A stretch of DNA of 14,216 bases from a bacterium UBP2_UBA4780 (GTDB lineage: Bacteria > Edwardsbacteria > AC1 > EtOH8). The DNA lies in the NCBI GenBank assembly GCA_002403115.1, contig DHHE01000105.1:1-14216 (forward strand), given 5' to 3'. The notes below the pieces were generated by a model. That model searched no databases. It saw nothing but the letters and a program-made list of their open reading frames with translations, and was not told the origin of the DNA. Made by a program: the position numbers and the translations under genes. This document shows, piece after piece, positions 5,932-12,963 of the stretch (its first letter is position 1; each line of letters starts with the position of its first letter).

Positions 5932-7476
5932 ATGACAAATGTCGACACGGCCCGCACGGGGAAAGCCACGGCCATCGCCGCCGAGCTGGAACGGAGGGCG
6001 GTCAAGCTCGCCCGGCTGGAGTGGACGCAGTATACCACCGGCTTCGACTTCGGGGTGAACCAGGCCGAGCGCCGGTACACGGCGGTGCTCAAGGACAAGG
6101 GGAACTACCGGGCGGTCCTGGGGCTGCTGGAGCGGGGGCTGCGGCCGCTCGACCGGCGCCGGGCGGGCATCATGGCCCTGCATTTCAAGCCATTCCACCT
6201 CTCGCCGAAGCTCAACCGGTTGGACGACAGGATCCGCGCCAAGCAGACCGAACTAAGCAAGGTGCTCAACGGGCACCGCTCCAGCATCAACGGCCGGGAG
6301 GTGCGGGCCACCGAGATCGCCAGGATACTGCGCTCCAGCCCGGACCGGGCCCTGCGCCGGAAGGCCTTCCTGGCAAGGGCACAGGTGAACGAACCGCTGG
6401 TCGAGGCCGGGTTCCTGGAGCTGATAAAACTACGGCGGGAGTTCGCCGGGCTATACGGGGCCAGGGATTTCGTGAATTACAAGCTGGAGATGGACGAACT
6501 GTCTCCCAGGGTGTTCGAGCGCTGGGAGGAGCAGGCGGCCGGCCTGAGGGTTGCCTACCGGAAGATCGCCTCCACCCTGGGGAGGCGGTTCCTGGGGGAC
6601 GAGCGGGTAAAGCCGTGGGACAGCGCCTTCCTGGGGGCCAGCCTGGCCCCGCAGCTGAACGCGCCGGTGGACATGTCCGGGTCCTACGAGGCGCTGCGGG
6701 GGCTGTTTCTCTCCCTGGGCTTCGACCTCGACCGCCACAACATCACCTACGACATCTTCCCCCGGCGCCACAAGTCGGAGTGGGGCTACAATTTCACCAT
6801 CGAGCGGGGCAGGGACACCCGGGTGCTGGCCAACGTCGAGGGGCGCTACCAGGAGACGGGGGTGCTGCTGCATGAGACCGGGCACGCCGTCCACTCCTTC
6901 GCCCTGGACCCCGAGGACGTCATGCTCAACATGGGGGTGTCGGGCATCGTCACCGAAGGGGTGGCCAACCTCTTCGGCGGATTCCAGCTCCACCGGGCCT
7001 TTTACCGCGGATTCTTCAGGGGGGAGATGGCCGGGGCCGACGCCGCCTTCGCCCGGCTCAGGAAGTACCAGCGGGCCAGCGCCTTCACCGCCATGGCCGG
7101 CATCCTGTTCGACCAGGAACTCTATCGCCACGACCTCGGGTCGCTGGACGACGTCAACCAGCTCTACTGGCAGGTCGACCGGAAGATACTGGGCGAGGAG
7201 CCCTACGCCGACCAGCCGGCCTGGGGGTACCGCATCCACCATACCACCCACCCCGTCTACCTGCACAATTACTTCCTGGGTGACCTGACCAACGAGATGC
7301 TGAAGCGGGTCTTCTGCAAACGGCACAGGGTCGGCGACGTCATGGAGAGGCCCAAGGAATTCGGCGATTTCGTCCGCAAGGAGGTGATGAAGCCCTCGGG
7401 CCGCTGGCCGTTCCTGGAGCTGTTCGAGAGGATCAGCGGGGAGCCGTTCTCCCTGAAGTGGCTGAAAAACGAATAG
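5932..7476 (+). CDS. M3-type zinc oligopeptidase (PepF/thimet-like)
   Basis: A zinc metallopeptidase that cleaves short peptides in the cytoplasm, used in peptide turnover. The 514-residue protein has no signal peptide. The zinc site is HETGH at 314-318 (His314, catalytic Glu315, His318), with the third ligand most likely Glu342 in GIVTEGVANLFGG, the spacing known for gluzincins of family M3. An N-terminal helical lid (about 10-230) precedes it, and a substrate-contacting segment YRIHHTTHPVYLHNYFLGD (433-451) lies in the usual place after it. At 514 residues it is shorter than typical PepF (about 600), as in some short M3 and M2-like members, so a precise subfamily is not assigned. It is divergent from the PAP2 gene (58 bases apart) and convergent with the C25 protease gene, probably a single-gene unit. 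Confidence 0.88.
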   Translation: MTNVDTARTGKATAIAAELERRAVKLARLEWTQYTTGFDFGVNQAERRYTAVLKDKGNYRAVLGLLERGLRPLDRRRAGIMALHFKPFHLSPKLNRLDDRIRAKQTELSKVLNGHRSSINGREVRATEIARILRSSPDRALRRKAFLARAQVNEPLVEAGFLELIKLRREFAGLYGARDFVNYKLEMDELSPRVFERWEEQAAGLRVAYRKIASTLGRRFLGDERVKPWDSAFLGASLAPQLNAPVDMSGSYEALRGLFLSLGFDLDRHNITYDIFPRRHKSEWGYNFTIERGRDTRVLANVEGRYQETGVLLHETGHAVHSFALDPEDVMLNMGVSGIVTEGVANLFGGFQLHRAFYRGFFRGEMAGADAAFARLRKYQRASAFTAMAGILFDQELYRHDLGSLDDVNQLYWQVDRKILGEEPYADQPAWGYRIHHTTHPVYLHNYFLGDLTNEMLKRVFCKRHRVGDVMERPKEFGDFVRKEVMKPSGRWPFLELFERISGEPFSLKWLKNE

Positions 7477-7547
7477 TATTTTTTACGGGGATTTGCTTTC
7501 AGGAAACCAGGAACACAGGGAGACCTTGGAGCAAGTCATCCCTGTAT

Positions 7548-7582
7548 GCGAAAGAGCCCGGCTCGAAAGAGCCGGGCTTCGC
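7548..7582. terminator. Hairpin between convergent M3 and C25 genes
   Basis: A 10-base-pair stem, 7555-7564 with 7569-7578, is capped by a GAAA tetraloop at 7565-7568. A further 4-base stem (GCGA 7548-7551 with TCGC 7579-7582) extends it across a 3-base bulge. It lies in the 123-base gap between two genes that face each other. There is no good T-run on either side, so it may be a stabilising 3' stem or an inefficient terminator. Its CGAAAGAG-CCGGG core resembles the stem at 4941-4955. Confidence 0.65.
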
Positions 7583-7599
7583 GCAATGCAAGTTACTGC

Positions 7600-10203
7600 C
7601 TAGCGTACAAGCACGATGCGCATTGGCGGCACCCTTCCCCGGCCCTCGGCCTTCAGGGCCAGGAAGTAGACGCCGGCCGGGCAGCGTTTCCCCCGGCCGT
7701 CGGCGCCGTCCCAGACCAGGGTGTGGTATCCGGCCGGCAGCGTCCCGGAAAGGAGGGTGCGGACCTTTTGTCCGGCGACGTTGTATAGGGAGATCTCGGC
7801 CCGGACCGCGTCCGGAAGCTCGAAAGCGACGTTGACCAGGCGGCCGGCGGGGTTGGGATAGGCCTTGCCCAGGGCCGGCCGCTCCGGGGCCAGCACCCGG
7901 ACGGTGTCGCGGAAAATGTCATGATCGGAAAGGCCGGCCAGGGCGACGTAGCCCCCCCGGTCGGCGGCCAGTGTGAATCGGGCCAGCCCGTCCGGTCCGG
8001 TGACGGCCACCATCTGGCCGGGGGAGCCGTTGTAGGAGGCGAAGATCTCCAGGGAACACACCGGCGCGTCGCCGGAATCGGGTTTGGTGACCGACAGGGA
8101 GACCTCGGTGGGCACGTTGACGAGGATGGTCCGGGGTGACAAGCTGCCGGCCAGCTTGGTCTTCACCAAGGCCTGCGACAGATAGGGCCGGAAGTTGTGT
8201 CCGGAGGCGGTGACCAGCAGGGTGTCGCCCAGGATGCCCGGCTCCAGCGGCAGGCTGACGGCTCCATTGAGGTCGGTAAACGCCGCGCGGTGCATGTCGG
8301 GGACGGCCTTGGACCAGACGCAGGCCAGGGCCCCCGGCACGGGCTGGCCCGAGGCGGCGTCCCACACCACGATGGACATGGAGTCGGCGCCGGGGGGAAC
8401 GGCCTCGGGATGGTCGGCGGCCAGGCTCCTAGGCGGCGAGGTCCACAGCTGCATGGCGGGGTCGCCCAGCAGGTGGTAGCCCTCGAAGTAATAGCGCTTG
8501 TAGGTGCTGGCGGTGTTAAGCTCGATCCAGTGAAGCCCGTACTGGGTGAACCGGCCCGGCTCCGGCATCCTCAGGCCCGGGCTGCCGGGGAGGCTGTCGT
8601 ATATGGCGTCGAAATAGCGGCGCTGCAGCCAGTCGTCCTCGTTCCAATAGGAATAGGGAAAACAGCCGTAATAGGCGATGCCGCCCCGACCGGCCAGCTT
8701 GGGCCAGGCCTCGCCGAAGCAGTCGCCTGATCCCCAGAAATAGTAGCCGCTGTTGCAGCAATGCCCGGAGACCATGGGCTGCATGTCGGCATTGGCCAGC
8801 TCCGGCACCTCGGAGACGGTGAAGGCGTCGGAGCCGCTTATCGCCCATGAGTCCTGGCTCCCATGGGCGCTGTAGACGGCCCAGGCCCGGCCGGAGTTGA
8901 TCCGGCTCTTGATCCCGGCATCGGTGCCGCTGGAGGGGATGACCAGGGTGTCCACCTCGGAATAACCCTCCCTCTTCAGGATGTTGTAGCAGTAGCGGTT
9001 GGTGGCCCGGCCCACCCACTGGAAGCTTCCGTCATACCCCGCTATGAAAAGGGCTTTCCTTATCCAATCAGTGCCCGAAGTCCCAAAGTCGGCCTGCTGG
9101 TAGCGGATTATCTTGTCCACCGCGATCTCGGCATCGACCGCGGTACGCACCGAGAGGCGGCCCAGGAAGACGTCGGGGAAGTATCCGGTGTCGGCGACCG
9201 CGTAATAGAGGTCGGTCGGCAGGCCGGTGGTCTGGGCCGGACCGGAGGCCGGAATGGAGTTCAGGCCCCCGGCGTTGGGGTCCGAGATCAGCAGGACGTA
9301 GCTGGCCAGGGGCTGGCGGAGGCGGATGGTGTCCCTCAGCGCCTGGGCCGTCCAGCCGCCGGCATCGGACAGGCGGACCTTGTAACCCAGACGGGACTTC
9401 CAGTCGGCCAGCCTTTTGGCGGCCGCCTGGAAGCCGGAGCCGTGGAAGATGTCGTAATGCCCGGCCTCAAGCAGCCTGGGCCCGGAATCATGGGGCGGGA
9501 CAAGGCAAAGGCGCCGGATGAACTCGTCCCAGGGCCGGGGGAGGCTTTCCCCGGCGGATCTTGCGGTGGCCTCCCAGTCGGGATGGCGGAACCTGACCGT
9601 GGCCGTCATCCGCTTGTGTTCGCGGATGATGCCCCTGGCCGGATTATACTTGACCGGGTAGAGAATGACCGACACCAGCCGGCGGCCCCGGACCAGGCCG
9701 CCCCGGGCCGAGGCGTCGTAGATCTCGCCCAGGGGGGCGGGGTGGAAGGAGTCGGCAGCGTAAGCCTTTCGGTCCACGTCGAACCGGGGGATTATGCCAG
9801 GGACCTTGGGCGCCGGGGGCATGGCCGGCATCACCCTCCCCTCGACCGTTTGTTCACTAAATGGGCCCGGGTCCACCTCAAGCTCGATCAACGCGCCCAA
9901 CGGGGCGGAGATCACGGCCGAGACGAGGGGAAGCTGGGGCCGGCCCACCTGCGAGGTGTGGGCGCAACCGGGCAGCTCCAGCCTGACGAAGCCCCGGCCC
10001 GGCTCCCCGTAGAGGGCTTCCGCCCGCTCCACTGCCAGGGACCCCTCCGGCATCACGAGGTTGATGACCACGGTGTTGCGGTCCGGCGAGAACGCCTCCA
10101 GCTTGGGGGGGGCTGATCCGCCCAGGGCGCCGGAAGGCAGGGCCAGGGTCCCGGCCAGAAGAAGGGCGGCGATGTGGACCAGACGGCGGCCAAACTTTTT
10201 CAT
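7600..10203 (-). CDS. Secreted gingipain-family (C25) cysteine protease with C-terminal sorting-like domain
   Basis: An 867-residue exported cysteine protease of clan CD, family C25 (gingipain type). From the chosen start: signal peptide 1-28 (MKKFGRR, hydrophobic core, cleavage near GALG); a propeptide-like region about 35-235; catalytic domain about 240-590. Within it, His447 in YSAHGSQDSW and Cys483 in SGHCCNSGYY match the catalytic His and Cys, with Cys482 next to it as an unusual neighbour. Then come one or two Ig-like domains (about 600-770), and a last beta domain (about 777-867) starting AYPNPAG, with YNVAGQKVRTL and PAGVYFLAL, typical of FlgD-Ig/type A sorting-like tails of FCB bacteria. 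The reading frame is open 51 codons further upstream, but the signal peptide fits ATG 10203; ATG 10209 (MVMKK) is the alternative. No Shine-Dalgarno is present. Extracellular or cell-surface protein degradation is the likely role; the cleavage specificity is unknown. Confidence 0.9.
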   Translation of the reverse strand: MKKFGRRLVHIAALLLAGTLALPSGALGGSAPPKLEAFSPDRNTVVINLVMPEGSLAVERAEALYGEPGRGFVRLELPGCAHTSQVGRPQLPLVSAVISAPLGALIELEVDPGPFSEQTVEGRVMPAMPPAPKVPGIIPRFDVDRKAYAADSFHPAPLGEIYDASARGGLVRGRRLVSVILYPVKYNPARGIIREHKRMTATVRFRHPDWEATARSAGESLPRPWDEFIRRLCLVPPHDSGPRLLEAGHYDIFHGSGFQAAAKRLADWKSRLGYKVRLSDAGGWTAQALRDTIRLRQPLASYVLLISDPNAGGLNSIPASGPAQTTGLPTDLYYAVADTGYFPDVFLGRLSVRTAVDAEIAVDKIIRYQQADFGTSGTDWIRKALFIAGYDGSFQWVGRATNRYCYNILKREGYSEVDTLVIPSSGTDAGIKSRINSGRAWAVYSAHGSQDSWAISGSDAFTVSEVPELANADMQPMVSGHCCNSGYYFWGSGDCFGEAWPKLAGRGGIAYYGCFPYSYWNEDDWLQRRYFDAIYDSLPGSPGLRMPEPGRFTQYGLHWIELNTASTYKRYYFEGYHLLGDPAMQLWTSPPRSLAADHPEAVPPGADSMSIVVWDAASGQPVPGALACVWSKAVPDMHRAAFTDLNGAVSLPLEPGILGDTLLVTASGHNFRPYLSQALVKTKLAGSLSPRTILVNVPTEVSLSVTKPDSGDAPVCSLEIFASYNGSPGQMVAVTGPDGLARFTLAADRGGYVALAGLSDHDIFRDTVRVLAPERPALGKAYPNPAGRLVNVAFELPDAVRAEISLYNVAGQKVRTLLSGTLPAGYHTLVWDGADGRGKRCPAGVYFLALKAEGRGRVPPMRIVLVR

Positions 10204-10210
10204 GACCATA

Positions 10211-10239
10211 AATATAATACGAATCCGGCCGCAAGTCAA
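10211..10239 (-). promoter_or_regulatory. Candidate promoter for C25 protease, possibly leaderless
   Basis: On the minus strand TTGACT (10239 to 10234) and TATATT (10216 to 10211) are spaced by 17 bases, each matching the sigma-70 consensus at five of six positions. A start six to seven bases after the -10 would fall at about 10204-10205, directly at the ATG at 10203. The stretch TATATTTA also resembles the TAnnTTTG box used in Bacteroidetes. There is no ribosome-binding site, which agrees with a leaderless mRNA. Confidence 0.5.
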
Positions 10240-10341
10240 TAAGGCGGCTGACTTCGGCCGCGATCTGCCCTTTGGCGGAACGGCCGCCCCGGGAAAAACG
10301 ACGAGGAATGATATTGCAAAGAGCCGAAAATTGTGATAAAC

Positions 10342-10350
10342 TGATATGAT
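10342..10350 (+). promoter_or_regulatory. Extended -10 promoter element for first parvulin gene
   Basis: TG-A-TATGAT at 10342-10350 fits an extended -10 box (TGn plus five of six of TATAAT). Transcription would start near 10357, giving a leader of about 17 bases that holds the Shine-Dalgarno. No convincing -35 is at the usual distance, which an extended -10 can tolerate. Confidence 0.45.
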
Positions 10351-10362
10351 ACGCATTTAATT

Positions 10363-10369
10363 AAGGAGG
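10363..10369 (+). promoter_or_regulatory. Strong Shine-Dalgarno AAGGAGG
   Basis: AAGGAGG four bases before the ATG at 10374 is the best ribosome-binding site in the window. It fixes the start of the first parvulin gene and shows that this organism does use Shine-Dalgarno initiation. Confidence 0.85.
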
Positions 10370-10373
10370 CCTT

Positions 10374-12038
10374 ATGTCTTCCAGGAGATTCCTGGCGGCC
10401 GTGCTAGTCATGCTCTCGGCCTGCGGGCTGTGGACCTGCGGCCGGCAGGGACGGGTTCTGGCCAAGGTGGGCGGGCAGAATATCACCGTGGCCGATTTCG
10501 AGGATGTTTTCCGGCCGCAGCCGGTCCCGGCCGACTCGGCCGCGGTCCAGGAGCACAAGAAAAAGACACTGGACCAGATGGTGGAACAGCGCCTGTTGGC
10601 ACTGGAAGCCCTGGAACGGGGGGCCGGCAAGGACCCCGGCCTGGTCGAGAAGCACGAGGAGATGAAGAAGAACATCCTGCTCGGGCAGCTTTACAAAATA
10701 GAGATTCTGGACAAGGCGAAACCAACCGAGTCCGAGATACGTAGTTTTTACAAGAAGCTGGGCGCCGAGGCCAAAGCCAGCCACATACTGGTCAAGACCG
10801 AGGACGAGGCCAAGGAAGTGGTCGCCCAGCTCAAGTCAGGCGCCTCCTTCGAGGACCTGGCCCGGCAGCGCTCTCTGGACCCGGGCTCGGCCCAGCAGGG
10901 CGGGTCGCTGGGCTGGTTCGGCTGGGGACGGATGGTCGAAGAGTTCCAGAAGGCTGCCTTCGCCCTGAAGCCGGGCCAGGTGAGCAAGCCGGTGGAGACC
11001 GGATTCGGCTTCCACGTCATCAGGCTTGATTCCACCCGGCCCAAGGAGCTTCAACCGCTGGAGCAGATGCGGGAGCGGATCGAACAGCAGCTGTCGCAGA
11101 CCAAGCCCCGGGAGCTGGCCAACAGCTACCTCAAGGCGCTGCGGAAGCGGGCCGGCATCAGGATCCAGGAGAAGACCCTGGCCGCCATCGCCGAAAAGCA
11201 GCAGCCGTCAATGCCGGGAATGCCGCCGCCGCTGCCCGAGCTTCCCCCCGACGAGCTGAAGGCGGTGCTGGTCAAGTTCAACGGAGGGACCTGGACGGTG
11301 GGCCAGTTCTTCGACCAGGCCCGGAAGCTGATGGGCGGGATGGCCGACCTGAGGAACCGGGACATGCTGCAAAAGCAGGTGGACGCCATACTCACCAACG
11401 AATTCCTGCTGATGACCGCCAAGTCCAAGGGCCTGGACCGCCGGCCCCAGGTCAAGAGGCAGATGGAGCGGGCCTGGCACGAACTGCTGGCCAGCGAGAT
11501 ATACCGGGAAGAGGTCCAGGAGAAGTCCGGAGTGACACAGGAGGAGGCCAGGGAACACTACCGGAAGAACAAGAAGGAGTTCTACCAGCAGCCGGTGGCC
11601 AAGACCCACATCATCGTGGTCAAGACCAGGGCCGAGGCCGACGAAGTATACGACCTGCTGAACCGCGGGGCCGACTTCGCCACCCTGGCCAGGGAACGTT
11701 CCATAGACTGGACCAGGAGCACCGGCGGGGCCCTGGGCATGCTAGATCCCAAGGACCCCAATTTCCCCGAGGCCTCGGCCAGGGCGTTCACCATGCCGCT
11801 TAACCAGCTGTCCCGCCCGTTCAAGTGCAAGGACGGCTACGCGGTGCTAAGGGTCTCCCAGCGGAATCCGGGCCTGCAGCGTCCCTTCGAGCAGGTGCAG
11901 ACAGAGATCGAGTCCGCCCTGCGGCAGGCCAAGGAGGAGGCCGGCTATCACGAGCTTCTAACCGGCCTCAAGGGGAAATATCCGGTGGAGATAGACCAGG
12001 CGCTGCTGGCATCGGCCGGCACCGGGAAGCAGCAGTAG
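10374..12038 (+). CDS. Dual-domain parvulin peptidyl-prolyl isomerase, predicted lipoprotein
   Basis: A 554-residue periplasmic folding factor with a SurA/PrsA-like plan. The signal sequence ends in a lipobox LSAC with Cys17 as the likely lipidated residue (Cys22 in LWTC fits less well). A SurA_N-like helical region covers about 27-130. Parvulin domain 1 is at about 133-220 with both conserved histidines, His137 (ASHILV) and His214 (FHVIRL), and GGSLGW at 176-181. A helical linker with a Pro/Met-rich stretch (279-292) and a second N-domain-like helical segment (about 293-400) follow. Parvulin domain 2 is at about 409-496, with His412 (THIIV) kept but the second histidine replaced by Ala490 (GYAVLRV). 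Domain 1 is expected to be the active isomerase and domain 2 mainly a binding module. The N-P-N-P layout looks like an internal duplication. The next gene starts 11 bases after the stop, so they are co-transcribed. Confidence 0.92.
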   Translation: MSSRRFLAAVLVMLSACGLWTCGRQGRVLAKVGGQNITVADFEDVFRPQPVPADSAAVQEHKKKTLDQMVEQRLLALEALERGAGKDPGLVEKHEEMKKNILLGQLYKIEILDKAKPTESEIRSFYKKLGAEAKASHILVKTEDEAKEVVAQLKSGASFEDLARQRSLDPGSAQQGGSLGWFGWGRMVEEFQKAAFALKPGQVSKPVETGFGFHVIRLDSTRPKELQPLEQMRERIEQQLSQTKPRELANSYLKALRKRAGIRIQEKTLAAIAEKQQPSMPGMPPPLPELPPDELKAVLVKFNGGTWTVGQFFDQARKLMGGMADLRNRDMLQKQVDAILTNEFLLMTAKSKGLDRRPQVKRQMERAWHELLASEIYREEVQEKSGVTQEEAREHYRKNKKEFYQQPVAKTHIIVVKTRAEADEVYDLLNRGADFATLARERSIDWTRSTGGALGMLDPKDPNFPEASARAFTMPLNQLSRPFKCKDGYAVLRVSQRNPGLQRPFEQVQTEIESALRQAKEEAGYHELLTGLKGKYPVEIDQALLASAGTGKQQ

Positions 12039-12049
12039 GAAGGGGGCAG

Positions 12050-12865
12050 ATGAGACAGATAGCCTTAATCCTGGTCCTGGCCGCAATCTTCGGCTGCCGT
12101 AAACAGCCGGCCGCCGACCAGGTGGTCGCCCGGGTCAACCAGGAGGCGCTCACCGTCCAGGAATTCCGCGACGCCCTGCCCCAGGGCCTGGCCGACATAC
12201 CGGCCAGCGGCAAGGAGGACCTGGTGCGGCAGTGGATCAACGGGGAGCTGATGTACCAGGAGGCCAAGCGCCAGGGCCTGCACCGCGATCCCAAGATGGC
12301 CAAGCAGCTCAAGGATTTTGAAAAAGACTTTCTGGCCAACCAGCTTATCCAGAGGGAGATCATCGAGAAGAACTCGGCCACCGAGGCCGAGGCCAGGGCT
12401 TATTTCGACCAGCGCCAGGACGAGTTCCAGGTGGAGATCCGGCTGGCCCAGATCCTGCTGGCCGGCAAGGAGGAGGCCGACCAGGCCAAGGCCAAGCTGG
12501 ATCAGGGAGCGGATTTCGCCAGGCTGGCCAGGGAGGTGTCGGGCGACTCTCTCAGCCGCGCCCGCGGAGGCGACCTGGTCGCCTACTTCCCCCGCGGCAG
12601 CGGCAACATCCCCCTGGACGTGGAGGAGGCGGTCTTCACCCTCAAGGCCGGCGGCATCAGCCAGCCGGTCAAGCGTCCGGACGGGTACCGGGTCTTCAAG
12701 GTCACCGACCGCCGGCCGGTCCTGGAACGGGTGAAGTTCGAGGACGTCCGGGAGGGGCTGCTCTACGCCATGAACATGGAGAGAAAGAAGAAGGCCTACG
12801 AGGAGATGGTGGATCGGCTCCGGGCCGGGGCCAAGGTGGAGTCGCACCCCGAAAGGCTGGACTGA
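12050..12865 (+). CDS. Parvulin-like lipoprotein lacking catalytic histidines
   Basis: A 271-residue SurA/PpiC-like protein. The frame is open far upstream inside the previous gene, but the start at 12050 is chosen because it gives a signal peptide with a clear lipobox IFGC (lipidated Cys16) and is preceded by a purine-rich GGAAGGGGG (12038-12046). A helical SurA_N-like region covers about 22-125, and a parvulin domain about 128-220. Both usual histidines of the domain are replaced: Gln134 in LAQILLAG where HIL is expected, and Arg214 in GYRVFKV where YH(I/V) is expected. The GGDLGW motif has become GGDLVA. Isomerase activity is therefore doubtful, and a chaperone or substrate-holding role is more likely. 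Its place between two fuller parvulins, 11 bases after the first, suggests the three work on the same export pathway. Confidence 0.9.
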   Translation: MRQIALILVLAAIFGCRKQPAADQVVARVNQEALTVQEFRDALPQGLADIPASGKEDLVRQWINGELMYQEAKRQGLHRDPKMAKQLKDFEKDFLANQLIQREIIEKNSATEAEARAYFDQRQDEFQVEIRLAQILLAGKEEADQAKAKLDQGADFARLAREVSGDSLSRARGGDLVAYFPRGSGNIPLDVEEAVFTLKAGGISQPVKRPDGYRVFKVTDRRPVLERVKFEDVREGLLYAMNMERKKKAYEEMVDRLRAGAKVESHPERLD

Positions 12866-12963
12866 TTTTCCCCGCCGATGGCTTGCCTCCAGGCCTCTGC
12901 CCAGGGATCTCCGCGGAGTCAACACCCCCTTCACAAAAACCAAAAATATATCAGCCGATGGTT
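12866..12963. other. 98-base intergenic spacer with GC palindrome
   Basis: The spacer between the second and third parvulin genes holds a 10-base perfect palindrome CTCCGCGGAG at 12909-12918 and an A-rich tract at 12935-12950. There is no T-run, so I do not call a terminator. The A/T-rich end carries a -10-like TATATC (12947-12952) just before the next start. Confidence 0.5.
12947..12952 (+). promoter_or_regulatory. -10-like box directly before surA-like start
   Basis: TATATC lies so that a start six to seven bases on would fall at 12958-12959, exactly on the first of two in-frame ATG codons. No clear -35 and no Shine-Dalgarno are present. This is weak on its own but parallels the C25 gene start. 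Confidence 0.3.

Noticed and set aside
8863..10116. Long plus-strand open frame (417 codons) opposite the C25 gene
   Set aside because: It is a shadow of the GC-rich C25 coding strand; composition is Gly/Arg/Pro/Val rich with no domain, and the opposite frame has a full protease architecture.
10204..10356. N-terminal extension of the C25 protease by 51 codons
   Set aside because: It would bury the signal peptide inside the protein and run through the promoter region of both divergent genes.
11825..12049. Upstream extension of the second parvulin gene by 75 codons
   Set aside because: It overlaps the first parvulin gene and would place the lipobox at an internal position; the ATG at 12050 has a purine-rich site and gives a proper lipoprotein signal.
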